This document shows positions 26,551-35,874 of a DNA stretch of 64,000 nt, in pieces (position 1 is the stretch's first letter; every line of letters starts with the position of its first letter). Position numbers and translations under genes: made by a program. The DNA comes from Bacteroidales bacterium (GTDB lineage Bacteria; Bacteroidota; Bacteroidia; Bacteroidales; P3): assembly GCA_017545365.1 (NCBI GenBank), contig JAFWOP010000064.1, positions 48,265 through 112,264 of the forward strand, written 5' to 3'. A model generated the notes under the pieces. The model saw only the letters and a program-made list of their open reading frames with translations, was not told the origin of the DNA and ran no database searches.

Positions 26551-28560
26551 TTATTTGTCCATCGTGAAGAGGAACTCCTCGTTGCTCTTGGTGTTGGCCA
26601 TGTTCTTCTGAAGGAACTCCATGGCTTCCAGTGCCGTCATGTCGGTGAGGATATTGCGGAGCGCCAGGATGCGGGTGAGCATGTTCTTGGGCAGCAGCAG
26701 GTCGTCGCGGCGAGTGCTGGAGGCGGCCAGGTCGATGGCGGGATAGATGCGCTTGTTGGAGAGCTTGCGGTCGAGCTGCAGCTCCATATTGCCGGTGCCT
26801 TTGAACTCTTCAAAAATCACGTCGTCCATCTTGCTGCCGGTCTCTGTAAGAGCGGTGGCTATGATGGTGAGGGAGCCGCCGTCCTCAATGTTACGGGCAG
26901 CACCGAAGAAGCGTTTGGGTTTCTGCAAGGCATTGGCTTCCACGCCGCCCGAAAGCACCTTGCCGCTGGCGGGCTGCACCGTGTTGTAGGCACGTGCCAG
27001 ACGGGTGATGGAGTCGAGGACGATGACCACGTCGTGCCCGCATTCGGTAAGGCGTTTGGCCTTCTCCAGCACTATATTTGCAATACGCACATGGCGGTCG
27101 GCGGGCTCGTCGAAAGTGGAGGCTATCACCTCGGCCTTGACGCTGCGCTGCATATCGGTCACCTCTTCGGGACGTTCGTCGATAAGAAGCACCATGAGGT
27201 AGACCTCGGGATGGTTATAGGCGATGGCATTGGCCACCTCCTTCAGCAGGGTGGTTTTACCGGTCTTGGGTTGCGCCACTATCAGGCCACGCTGACCCTT
27301 TCCGATGGGGGTGAACATGTCGATGATACGGGTCGACTTCGACTCGCCAGGATGGCCGGTGAGCTTGAACTTCTCCTCAGGGAAGAGGGGGGTCAGCGAC
27401 TCGAACGGCACACGGTCGCGGATGCGCTCGGGCGAAAGACCGTTGATTTCGGTGATGCGGACCAGGCAGAAGTACTTGTCGCCATCCTTCGGGGGACGGA
27501 CGGTGCCACGGACGGTGTCGCCCGACTTAAGACCCACGGATGCCACCAGCTGCAACGACACATACACATCGTCGGGCGATGCCAAATAGTTATAGTCCGA
27601 CGAGCGCAGGAATCCGAAACCGTCGGGGGCCAGCTCCAATACGCCTTCCACCTCAATGACGCCCTCCATCTCGAACGGGTAGGGCTTCTTTTCTGGCTTC
27701 GATTCTACATTCTCGCCCAAGAAAGTCTCCTTAGTGAAGCGGGGCTTTTTACCGTTCCAGCGATGACGGAGCTCTGCCTTCTCCTCGCCTTGTGCCTCGT
27801 CCTCCGGCACTTCGGCAGAGGCATTCTCTGGCTGCTCGGCGGCGGGGGAAACCGTATTCCCTTGCGATTGCGGAGCGGCAGCCCGCTCGGCCTGCATTTT
27901 CTCGTCTGCCTCGTCAGAAGAGGTCTCTACTGTTTCGGTCGGCTTCTCCGCTGCCACTTCGGCATCTGACTTTGCAGCAGCCTTAGGCGCAGCCTTCTTG
28001 GGGCGCCCACGACGTTTGGGGGCAGCCGCGGCCTTCTCTTCCTCCTTCGAGGCCTCATCCTTCGTCTCCTCGGCAGGGGCCTCGGACGGTGCGGGGGTGG
28101 GATTAGCCGTGTCAGGCTTGCGACGTATCAGATGGCCTGAAAGCGACACCACATCGGGTATCGAAGGGACTGTGGGGAGCACGAAGTCCGGAATGTCAAT
28201 CCCCGAAGTCACTATCTCAATAGGCGACAACAAGTCCTTGTTAGAAATCATAGCACTTTGTGGCTTCTCAGCCTCTTTCTGCGAGGCGCTTGCACGCTTA
28301 TGAAGACTGGGGTTCCTCATTGACGACTCAGCCACCGGCATGGGCTTGATGCGGGCCCGTTTGGCACGGGGAGCCGGGGCTTTCTTCTGTTGTTCCTCCT
28401 GTTCCTTGGTGACAGCCTGAGGGTTCTCTGACTGGAGGGAGATGATTTTGTAAATTAAATCCTGAGCATTGAGGCGTGTGGCACGGGGAATGCCCAATTC
28501 TTTGGCAATATTAATTAGTTCGATATGTGCCTTCGCTTCTAATTCTGCTTTACTATACAT
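26551..28560 (-). CDS. rho: Transcription termination factor Rho, with a long disordered insert
   Basis: 669 residues against about 420 in E. coli. The order is: Rho N-terminal helical domain (1-47); a low-complexity Lys/Glu/Pro/Ala-rich insert (about 50-290, with RRKPD and KRRGRPKK patches); the RNA-binding cold-shock-like domain (about 300-375, [18 protein letters not shown]); and the hexameric ATPase with P-loop [10 protein letters not shown] (Lys435) and [12 protein letters not shown]. It is an RNA translocase that ends untranslated transcripts. Long inserts at this place are common in Bacteroidota. Confidence 0.96.
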   Translation of the reverse strand: MYSKAELEAKAHIELINIAKELGIPRATRLNAQDLIYKIISLQSENPQAVTKEQEEQQKKAPAPRAKRARIKPMPVAESSMRNPSLHKRASASQKEAEKPQSAMISNKDLLSPIEIVTSGIDIPDFVLPTVPSIPDVVSLSGHLIRRKPDTANPTPAPSEAPAEETKDEASKEEEKAAAAPKRRGRPKKAAPKAAAKSDAEVAAEKPTETVETSSDEADEKMQAERAAAPQSQGNTVSPAAEQPENASAEVPEDEAQGEEKAELRHRWNGKKPRFTKETFLGENVESKPEKKPYPFEMEGVIEVEGVLELAPDGFGFLRSSDYNYLASPDDVYVSLQLVASVGLKSGDTVRGTVRPPKDGDKYFCLVRITEINGLSPERIRDRVPFESLTPLFPEEKFKLTGHPGESKSTRIIDMFTPIGKGQRGLIVAQPKTGKTTLLKEVANAIAYNHPEVYLMVLLIDERPEEVTDMQRSVKAEVIASTFDEPADRHVRIANIVLEKAKRLTECGHDVVIVLDSITRLARAYNTVQPASGKVLSGGVEANALQKPKRFFGAARNIEDGGSLTIIATALTETGSKMDDVIFEEFKGTGNMELQLDRKLSNKRIYPAIDLAASSTRRDDLLLPKNMLTRILALRNILTDMTALEAMEFLQKNMANTKSNEEFLFTMDK

Positions 28561-28686
28561 AATAATACGATAACTGCTTTAGAGATTCTTGAGGGGAAAA
28601 GTGAAACATTAAAAACAATGGAAAGTCGTAATCGCCAGTTGCTTACAGAAGCAAAAAGGGTACTTGACAGACCTATTTTGACGGCA

Positions 28687-28694
28687 CAAAAATA
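28687..28694 (-). promoter_or_regulatory. -7 element for rho
   Basis: TATTTTTG on the minus strand, 127 bp upstream of the rho start, back to back with the gcvH promoter. It implies a leader of about 120 nt, room for the autoregulation often seen for rho. Confidence 0.4.
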
Positions 28695-28723
28695 TAAAAA
28701 AAAATCGACATTGCGAATTTTTT

Positions 28724-28754
28724 TTTGTGAAACGGCCGAAAATGTGTATTTTTG
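28724..28754 (+). promoter_or_regulatory. Promoter of gcvH
   Basis: TTTG (28724-28727), a 19-bp spacer and TATTTTTG (28747-28754) match the consensus fully. It excludes the in-frame TTG at 28752 as a start. Confidence 0.75.
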
Positions 28755-28799
28755 CAGAAAATTTTGAACTTAATTTATAACACACAAAACAATCAAACA

Positions 28800-29177
28800 A
28801 TGAACATTCCTCAGAATTTAAAGTACACCCAGGACGACGAATGGGTAAGAGTTGAAGGTGAATTTGCATACGTGGGCATCACTGACTATGCGCAGCACGA
28901 ACTGGGCGACATCGTCTTTGTCGACGTCGACTGCGTGGGCGACACCGTCGAAGGCGGAGCCGCTTTTGGCAGCCTTGAAGCCGTGAAGACCGTTGCCGAC
29001 CTGCTGATGCCCGTCACCGGCGAAGTGGTAGAGTTCAACGAAGCCCTCGAAGAAGCTTCCGCCATCAACAACGACCCCTACGGCGAAGGCTGGATTATCA
29101 AAATCAAACCCGCCAATATCGCCGACATCGACGGTCTGCTTGATGCTGCCGCCTACACCTCCAAGATTGGTGCCTAA
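28800..29177 (+). CDS. gcvH: Glycine cleavage system H protein
   Basis: 125 residues from the ATG at 28800 ([20 protein letters not shown]), the usual length. The lipoyl-lysine is K63 in [12 protein letters not shown]. GcvH shuttles the aminomethyl group between the P, T and L proteins of the glycine cleavage complex; LpdA (16975-18369) would be the L protein. GcvP and GcvT are not in the window. It has its own promoter and terminator, so it is monocistronic. No glycine riboswitch fits in the 45-nt leader. Confidence 0.96.
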   Translation: MNIPQNLKYTQDDEWVRVEGEFAYVGITDYAQHELGDIVFVDVDCVGDTVEGGAAFGSLEAVKTVADLLMPVTGEVVEFNEALEEASAINNDPYGEGWIIKIKPANIADIDGLLDAAAYTSKIGA

Positions 29178-29210
29178 CATCTGCTTGATGCCACCAACCT
29201 GAAAAGCAAA

Positions 29211-29252
29211 GGAAAGAGGCAAAGCCGCATGGCTCTGCCTCTTTCCTTTTTT
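29211..29252 (+). terminator. Rho-independent terminator after gcvH
   Basis: GGAAAGAGGCA (29211-29221) pairs with TGCCTCTTTCC (29236-29246), extended inside by AGCC/GGCT, and six T residues follow. Confidence 0.9.
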
Positions 29253-29326
29253 CACCGTACCGGCCATTCGGGGTTAAAAAAACAAACACAAGCCAACTTA
29301 TTCATTAATTATTTAAAAAAAATCAG

Positions 29327-29334
29327 TATCTTTG
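29327..29334 (+). promoter_or_regulatory. -7 element upstream of the SIR2-TIR/nSTAND/CHAT operon
   Basis: TATCTTTG ending 118 bp before the first gene. No TTTG stands at the ideal -33 distance. The leader is made almost entirely of the word repeat at 29347-29433. Confidence 0.5.
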
Positions 29335-29346
29335 CAGCGTCAAATT

Positions 29347-29433
29347 AATGCTTGAATGTGTAAATGCTTGAGTGCTGACGCAGTCAATATACTAAAACAA
29401 TAAAGCAATCAAACAATCAGACAATCAAGCAAT
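29347..29433. repeat. Word-repeat island, inverted copy of 58264-58350
   Basis: ATGCTTGA-type words, a degenerate core (TGACGCAGTCA) and then AATATACTAAAACAATAAAG and AATCAAACAATCA words. The reverse complement of 58264-58350 matches it with only a few differences. It forms the leader of the operon that follows. Confidence 0.75.
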
Positions 29434-29452
29434 ATTAACAGACCCAGAAAGA

Positions 29453-30778
29453 ATGGCACGACGATTCAACATAAACAAGTTCATCAAGTCTGTCTTCAAC
29501 GACGACTACGCCCTGGTAATAGGCCCGGAGATAATCCTCAACACCGAAGTAGAGCCTTCTGGCGACATACATAAGTACCTGCTCCAAAAGGTGAACGAAA
29601 ACTATGGTACCGACTACTCCAAATACCACGAAATAGCCCTAGACAAAAGCGAACGCATCAATCCCGTGCGCGAGCTGATCGAATCAGGCGAGATAACCCT
29701 TACCCCCGACAACCTATCCCATGAGCTCAAAGGCCTCTTGGAGACAAAGATGTTCACCACCATCCTCACCACCACCACCGACGGACTGCTGGAAGACCTC
29801 ATGCGCAAGATATGGGGCAGCCAGCTGCGGGTAGTGAACATTTATGACAAGGAGACCGTCGACGAACTACAGAATGTGCGACGCAAATGCCGCCGCAACC
29901 AGGAATACAAGCAGCCCACCCTCATCTATGTCTTCGGAAAGATGGACCCCGACGACCTCTCCAAGAAATACATCCGCACCGACGACGACGCCATACGCCT
30001 CATCGAGAAATGGATGCGCATGGACCTGGAGGAAAACAACGAGCTGCTCCAGTTCATCCGCAGCAAACGGCTCCTCTCCCTAGGGTGCAAATATAACGAC
30101 TGGTACTTTCGTTTCTTCTGGTACGTCCTCACCGGCGACCTCTCCTCCAACGACAACTTCCAAGGAAAAGGCGAAGTAGCCTTCACCCTCAGCGTGGACG
30201 ACCACTCCGAATACAGCCTCCAGCAGTTCCTCGACCGCAACAACATCTGCGTCCTCGGTGATGCGCGCTCCTTTGCCTCCGACATCACCAAAACCCTCAC
30301 TCAGGAATCCGGAAACGGCCTTTTCCGCAATCAAATCATACAGTCGCGCCACACCGGCGGCCTCTTCATCTCCTACTGTAGCAGCGATGCCCTCACCGCC
30401 AGCCAGCTCTTCTTCCGCCTGTCGGAAAAACGCTACGACGTATGGCTCGACAGCACCCGCCTCTATGGTGGCGACAACTACGAGAAAGAGATTGCCGATG
30501 CCATCCACGCCTCCAAAATCTTCATCGCCCTCCTCTCCCCTCAGATTGCCGACGACCTGAAGAACAACAGCATCGACAACTACTATAACAAGGAATGGCG
30601 TATAGCGCAACAATTCCACGACAAGGCCATCATCCCGCTAGCCGTCAACGGCTACGACCTCCGCAGGGAGTACCATCAAATCTTCGAAGCCATAGCCGGA
30701 ACCCACACAGGCTACAACCTGATGGACTCCGACGGCTTCTTCCAACTCATCACCGCCATCAACCAACTCATCTCATAA
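29453..30778 (+). CDS. SIR2-like domain fused to a TIR domain
   Basis: 441 residues. Residues 1-260 fit the SIR2-like fold of bacterial defence proteins: a beta-strand/loop start (YALVIGPEIIL), the TTTTDGLLE block at 106-114, LIYVFGKMD at 157-165 and GCKYNDWYFRF at 211-221. Residues 302-438 are a TIR domain: GGLFISYCSSD, YDVWLDSTRL, and NYEKEIADAI with a candidate catalytic Glu344. TIR domains cleave NAD or make signalling nucleotides. In the SIR2 part the usual catalytic Asn (TxN) is Thr108 and the HG histidine is Phe161, so it is probably not an NADase there. There is no signal peptide, so it is cytosolic. The nSTAND gene starts 4 bp after its stop. Confidence 0.85.
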   Translation: MARRFNINKFIKSVFNDDYALVIGPEIILNTEVEPSGDIHKYLLQKVNENYGTDYSKYHEIALDKSERINPVRELIESGEITLTPDNLSHELKGLLETKMFTTILTTTTDGLLEDLMRKIWGSQLRVVNIYDKETVDELQNVRRKCRRNQEYKQPTLIYVFGKMDPDDLSKKYIRTDDDAIRLIEKWMRMDLEENNELLQFIRSKRLLSLGCKYNDWYFRFFWYVLTGDLSSNDNFQGKGEVAFTLSVDDHSEYSLQQFLDRNNICVLGDARSFASDITKTLTQESGNGLFRNQIIQSRHTGGLFISYCSSDALTASQLFFRLSEKRYDVWLDSTRLYGGDNYEKEIADAIHASKIFIALLSPQIADDLKNNSIDNYYNKEWRIAQQFHDKAIIPLAVNGYDLRREYHQIFEAIAGTHTGYNLMDSDGFFQLITAINQLIS

Positions 30779-30782
30779 CCCC

Positions 30783-33700
30783 ATGCCGACCTACAACCCT
30801 TGGGCAGGACTTGCCTCATACGAAGACCCCGCCACAGCTCAACACCCGCTGCAGTTCTGTGGCCGCGACGACGAAAGCTATGACGTCGCCAAACTAATCG
30901 GTGCCCATATCGTAGTCACCCTCTACGGCAAAAGCGGCGTGGGAAAGACCTCGCTGCTCAACGCTGGCGTATTCCCCGAGTTGAGGGAAGACGACTACCT
31001 GCCCATCAGCTGCCGACTGGGCATCCGCAACGAAAACGACCAGAAATCCTATCAGGACATCATCATCGCAGCCATCGAGCTTGCCGCTGCCCGCACCGAG
31101 ACCATCAACGTCATAGACCCTCAGACCAAGATACAGGCCGACGACTTCCTGTGGAACTACTTCGCACGCCACCGCTTCTACAGCAACAACGGCGACGAGG
31201 TGACCCCCGTCATCGTCCTTGACCAATTCGAGGAACTGTTCCGCTACAAGCACGACTGGGTTGAAACCCTCCTGCGCCAACTCCACTACCTCACCGACAA
31301 GGACCACACGCTCGACAGCTGCGAAATCGGCGGCTATGACTATCGTTACAAGACCAACTTCCGCTTCGTCATCTCCATCCGCGAGGACGACCTCTACCGG
31401 CTGGAAGACAGCATCGACAACTGCTACCTTTCCGCCCTCAAACGCTGCCGCTACAGGCTTCGCGGCCTCTCCGACCAAAGTGCCTCCGATGCCATCCTTA
31501 TCCCCGGCAAAGGCCTTTTCCGCGAAAACGAATGCCACCCCATTGCCGACACCATCATCTCCATAGCCCGCAATCAGGACGACAACACCGTCAGCACCAA
31601 CATCCTCTCCCTCATCTGCAACCGCATCTTCGCCGAAGCACAGCGCATGGGCCTGGACTACATACCCACCTCGCTCGTCAACACCTTCGTACAAGGCAAC
31701 CCCTTCGAAAAGTTCTACAACGAAGCCACCGCCGGATTCTCCAACCGCGAGAAGAGCTACATCGAAGACCACCTGGTCGACAGCACCGGCCGCCGCAACT
31801 CCGTCCCCGAAACCGACTTCCTCCTCCATGTGCCCGGCGGTGCCGCACTGCTCAAAGGCGACAACCGCATCCTCCAACGTACCTCCACCTCCTCCGACGG
31901 CAGCTCCTACCGCGTCGAACTCATCCACGACTCCTTCTGCGCACCCCTCTCCCTCCAAAAAGAAAAACGCACCAAACGCCGCAGGGCCATCGCCTTGGCA
32001 CTGGCAACCATCTTTGCCGTCATCAGCACAGGTGTCATACTCGTCATCTTGGACCAGAAAAAGGAATTGAAGATAGAAAAAGAAAAAGGTGAGCTGGAAG
32101 CCCGAGCGAGAATCCAAGAGCAAGACGCACATGCTCATGAAATGGAGACAGCCATCACTAAGCTGAGAAAAGACAGCATCAGAATTGACAGTCTCAACCA
32201 ATCTCTCGGCCAAATCAACTACGATTTAGGAGAGAAAGAACGCTATTTGAGCAACCTGCTGACCCTACGAAATGCCGACAAAGATTCCTTGACAAAATTA
32301 AACTCAAGGCTGACCCTAAGAGAGATAGAACTAAAAGACAAGAATGCCGCCCTAGTCAGCAACCAATGCCGTATGTTGGCCGAGAAGGCTGTCAGTCTTG
32401 TTAATGATGGTGACTACTACCTAGCTCGCCTACTGGCTCTTGAGGCTCTCGACCGTCCGATACATCGTCACACCACCGAAGCCGAAAATGCGCTCCGCCA
32501 AGCCTGTTTCCTCAACTCCGCCATACTGCACAATCACACTGGCCAAGTCTACTCTGCTGCCATCAGTCCCGACGGCAAACACCTCGTCTCCTCCTCCGAG
32601 GACGGCACCCTGCGCTTCTGGGATGCCTCCACCGGACGCTGCCTGCACACCGTCGAAGTGCCTGGCGGCATCTCTAAAACCCCCATCACCTACAGCCCCG
32701 ACGGACGCTTTGTCCTCACAACAACCGCCGACACACTACGTCTATGGAATGCCTCAAACGCCAGCCTTAGCCTCACCCTCAAGGTGGGCGCCACAGGCAT
32801 CACCTCCGCACTGTTCAGCCCCGACGGGAAACTTATCGCCACCATCTCCTCCCCCGACAGCAGCCTGCGCCTCTGGCAAACATCAGGCAGCGGCGACCCC
32901 ATCATCCTACGAGGACATGACGGCCAGCTCTATGCTGCCGCCTTTAGCCCTGACGGCACAAAGCTGGTGACCGCCTCAGCCGACAAGACCCTGCGTCTTT
33001 GGGATGCATCCGACGGCAAATGCCTACAAACAATGAAGGGCCACACCCGCAACGTCATGTCTGCATCATTCAGCCACGACGGCAAGTACATAGCCTCAGC
33101 ATCCAACGATGCAACAGTGAAGATATGGAATACTGCAGGTGGCAGATGTCTGCTCACCATCGAACGCCATGGCCCCCGCTTCACATCCGCACTCTTCTCC
33201 CCCGACGACCACCATATCCTCACCTCTTCCACCGACGACACCATACGGCTGTTCGACATCAAAAACGCGCTTCAAGACAGGAGTAAAATATGCCAATGCC
33301 TCTACTCCTTGAGAGGCAGTTCTGCCTTCTTTAGTGGTGACGGGAAATATATCATATCCACCTCCAAAGACCATTACCTAAAGGACTACAGCATACGTAT
33401 CTGGAACACACGCAGCGGGGTCTGCACACAGACCCTCTCGGGCCACACCGACCTAATCACCTCCGTCGGACTGTCGGGCGATGGCAAGACCCTTGTCTCC
33501 TCCTCCAAAGACCGCACCATCCACCTCTGGGACATCAGCGAAAAATCCATCCGAACTATCAATGCCTCCAACTGCGTCACCATCGCATACAGCCCCGACG
33601 GCAAAAGAATCATATCGCGTGGTAACAAACAAACAGAAGGCTACCCTGTTGAAATATGGGATGCAACCAAACGCCAACACAGGATTAACGCCTATCACGC

Positions 33701-34373
33701 ACCCTACATTCAGATTTACAGCCAGGACAGCAGTTGGACATTATCGTATCGCAGTCCCAAAACAATATTTCTAAATCAGGATGGGAGCAAAAACACAATC
33801 AAGCTCGAAGGACACAAACAGAAAATCAACTCAGCAGTCTTCAGCCCCGACGGCAGATTGATAGCCACAGCCTCCGACGACAAGTCCATACGCCTCTGGG
33901 ACTTCGCCGGACACTGCATCCGCACCCTCAACGGACACACCTCGTCCGTCAACACCGTCGTCTTCAGCCCCAATAGCCGACACCTCCTCTCCACCTCCTG
34001 CGATAACACCCTGCGCCTGTGGGACATCGCCACCGGCAGCTGCCTCCTCACCCTCAAAGGACACACCAACTGGGTCAACGACGCACAATTCAGCCCCGAT
34101 GGCAAATACATCGTCTCCGGCTCAAGCGACAAGACCCTCCGCCTGTGGGATGTCGCCACCGGCCGCCTGATATACACGATACCCGCCCACGACGGCAACG
34201 TCGTCTCCGTCGCCTTCAGCCCCGACGGCAGACACTTCGCCTCCGCATCCAACGATGGCACCATCAAGATATGGTACTTCCCCACCCTCCAGGAACTCAT
34301 CGACCAAAACCGCGAACGCTTTAAAAACCGTCCCCTGACAGCCGAAGAAAAACGACAATACTTCTTTGAATAA
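30783..34373 (+). CDS. nSTAND NTPase with transmembrane helix and 14 WD40 repeats
   Basis: 1196 residues. The N-terminal NTPase has Walker A GKSGVGKTSL (about 50-59) and Walker B VIVLDQFEELF (Asp147), the pattern of the nSTAND1 class. One transmembrane helix lies at about 403-423 after a strongly basic KEKRTKRRR, which predicts the N-terminus inside. A coiled coil runs from about 424 to 560. Then come 14 WD40 units (about 583-1172), most with a FSPDGxxxxTAS...LRLWD core, enough for two seven-bladed propellers. The tail LTAEEKRQYFFE is typical. STAND proteins couple ligand sensing to NTP-driven assembly and effector activation. The propellers are predicted to lie in the periplasm. Confidence 0.9.
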   Translation: MPTYNPWAGLASYEDPATAQHPLQFCGRDDESYDVAKLIGAHIVVTLYGKSGVGKTSLLNAGVFPELREDDYLPISCRLGIRNENDQKSYQDIIIAAIELAAARTETINVIDPQTKIQADDFLWNYFARHRFYSNNGDEVTPVIVLDQFEELFRYKHDWVETLLRQLHYLTDKDHTLDSCEIGGYDYRYKTNFRFVISIREDDLYRLEDSIDNCYLSALKRCRYRLRGLSDQSASDAILIPGKGLFRENECHPIADTIISIARNQDDNTVSTNILSLICNRIFAEAQRMGLDYIPTSLVNTFVQGNPFEKFYNEATAGFSNREKSYIEDHLVDSTGRRNSVPETDFLLHVPGGAALLKGDNRILQRTSTSSDGSSYRVELIHDSFCAPLSLQKEKRTKRRRAIALALATIFAVISTGVILVILDQKKELKIEKEKGELEARARIQEQDAHAHEMETAITKLRKDSIRIDSLNQSLGQINYDLGEKERYLSNLLTLRNADKDSLTKLNSRLTLREIELKDKNAALVSNQCRMLAEKAVSLVNDGDYYLARLLALEALDRPIHRHTTEAENALRQACFLNSAILHNHTGQVYSAAISPDGKHLVSSSEDGTLRFWDASTGRCLHTVEVPGGISKTPITYSPDGRFVLTTTADTLRLWNASNASLSLTLKVGATGITSALFSPDGKLIATISSPDSSLRLWQTSGSGDPIILRGHDGQLYAAAFSPDGTKLVTASADKTLRLWDASDGKCLQTMKGHTRNVMSASFSHDGKYIASASNDATVKIWNTAGGRCLLTIERHGPRFTSALFSPDDHHILTSSTDDTIRLFDIKNALQDRSKICQCLYSLRGSSAFFSGDGKYIISTSKDHYLKDYSIRIWNTRSGVCTQTLSGHTDLITSVGLSGDGKTLVSSSKDRTIHLWDISEKSIRTINASNCVTIAYSPDGKRIISRGNKQTEGYPVEIWDATKRQHRINAYHAPYIQIYSQDSSWTLSYRSPKTIFLNQDGSKNTIKLEGHKQKINSAVFSPDGRLIATASDDKSIRLWDFAGHCIRTLNGHTSSVNTVVFSPNSRHLLSTSCDNTLRLWDIATGSCLLTLKGHTNWVNDAQFSPDGKYIVSGSSDKTLRLWDVATGRLIYTIPAHDGNVVSVAFSPDGRHFASASNDGTIKIWYFPTLQELIDQNRERFKNRPLTAEEKRQYFFE

Positions 34374-34407
34374 CAAAGAATGAACAAGCTTCCTTGCACG
34401 AACAGTC

Positions 34408-35874
34408 ATGAAACGCAAACAATACGACATATTCATCAGCTACCGCCGCAAAGACACTGGCGACAAAGCCGAGCTGCTGAAAGAACTTCTTGAAAAAGAA
34501 TACCCCGGACGCGTCAGCTTCGACCGCGAGAACCTCGCCGGGCTTTTCGATGTGGAACTAATCCGACGCATCGACAAGTGCAAAGACTTCCTAATCGTCG
34601 TAGGCCGCGACACTTTCAACTTTACCAGAGACGACCCCTCGGGCACACCCGCCCTCCTGGACGATGTGGCAAATCCCGAACAGGTGGAATTGTACAAATA
34701 CCTCGGAACATGCTCCCAGCAGGAATTCGAAGACAAGATTGCCCAGCTAGGCCCTTACGCGAACCTCGACTTCATGCGTATCGAATTAGCCCGCGCACTC
34801 AACCGCAAAGGGCTGAACATCGTCCCCGTCGTCCCCGAAACATCCTCCTCCTACGAATTCAGCAAAATCATCCTGCCCCCCGACATAGCAGGTGTCCACC
34901 GCTATGAATCCGTATTCTATAGCGACAGCCACAACTCCCTTTTCAAAGACATGCTGCCAAAGCTCAAAAAGCACCTTCACAGCAAACCCTCCTCGTTCAG
35001 ATGGCTATTCTCCCTCATCGTCCTACTGCTGATTGTTCTGGCAACTCTCGGCGCATTACGCCACACCTGGCAAAAGAACGTCAACCAACTGAAGACCGAA
35101 ATTGAAGCAATGGACATCGTGAAAGACCTCGACCTGCGATGGAATGACCACATCACGCTGAATGAGCTGACAAGCGTCTACCACATACTGAACCTTATGG
35201 AAGTCGTCGACGGGGACACCTTCACCCTCGGCGCATGGAAAAACCCAGATGGCACCTACGACCCCGATGTAGATGAATTTTTCGAAACCCCCGGACTCCC
35301 AACCACAGTAGAGACATTCTGGATGAGCCGTTTCGAACTGAACCTGCAAGACTGGCACGGCATCATGGGTGGTCGCTACAATGCCAACGACTCGCTGCTG
35401 CCCATGACCAACATCTCATACGACGACTGCGCCCGATTTGTCGAACGCCTGACTGTCCTCACCCAGCTACCCTTTGCCATACCCACCGAAGCCGAATGGG
35501 AATTTGCCGCCCGTGCCGGACGCAGACACCAGACCTGCAAATACGCCGGCAGCGACGACCCCGCAGCCGTAGCCTGGTTCACGGCAAACTCCGGCGGCAT
35601 GCCCCACAACTGCGACGGCAACCTACTCTCCAACGGCGGCAACCTCTTCGACATGAGCGGCAACGTATACGAATGGTGCTGCGACCCCTTCCGCCCCCTG
35701 GGTGCAGCCCCTGGCGACATAGTCCCCGGCGACAATCCCCGGGTGGTCAAAGGCGGTTGCTTCCGCTCCGCACCCTGCGACCTGCGTGTCACCCACCGCG
35801 ACACCCGCGAAGCCAACTCGCGCTCCGACGACCTGGGCCTTCGCCTTATACTCCGTAAATACCACAATCTATGA
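34408..35874 (+). CDS. TIR-transmembrane-FGE domain protein
   Basis: 488 residues. A TIR domain occupies about 5-150 (YDIFISYRRKDTGDKAELLK, then VSFDRENLAGLFDVEL, then KDFLIVVGRDTF). A single transmembrane helix lies at about 197-217 (LFSLIVLLLIVLATLGAL), preceded by a basic stretch. An FGE-sulfatase/C-type-lectin-like domain fills about 262-483 (IPTEAEWEFAARAG, GNVYEWCCDPF, DDLGLRLIL). The two cysteines needed for formylglycine-generating activity are not at their places after KGG, so this is likely a binding module, not an enzyme. The TIR should be cytosolic and the FGE periplasmic. It overlaps the next gene by 4 bp. Confidence 0.9.
   Translation: MKRKQYDIFISYRRKDTGDKAELLKELLEKEYPGRVSFDRENLAGLFDVELIRRIDKCKDFLIVVGRDTFNFTRDDPSGTPALLDDVANPEQVELYKYLGTCSQQEFEDKIAQLGPYANLDFMRIELARALNRKGLNIVPVVPETSSSYEFSKIILPPDIAGVHRYESVFYSDSHNSLFKDMLPKLKKHLHSKPSSFRWLFSLIVLLLIVLATLGALRHTWQKNVNQLKTEIEAMDIVKDLDLRWNDHITLNELTSVYHILNLMEVVDGDTFTLGAWKNPDGTYDPDVDEFFETPGLPTTVETFWMSRFELNLQDWHGIMGGRYNANDSLLPMTNISYDDCARFVERLTVLTQLPFAIPTEAEWEFAARAGRRHQTCKYAGSDDPAAVAWFTANSGGMPHNCDGNLLSNGGNLFDMSGNVYEWCCDPFRPLGAAPGDIVPGDNPRVVKGGCFRSAPCDLRVTHRDTREANSRSDDLGLRLILRKYHNL

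Noticed and set aside
29347..29433. CRISPR-like array
   Set aside because: The words are 7-9 bases, directly adjacent and imperfect, with no spacer structure and no cas genes nearby.
30894..32213. Minus-strand open frame of 439 codons
   Set aside because: Antisense to the nSTAND gene; Val/Asp/Glu-rich shadow without family resemblance.
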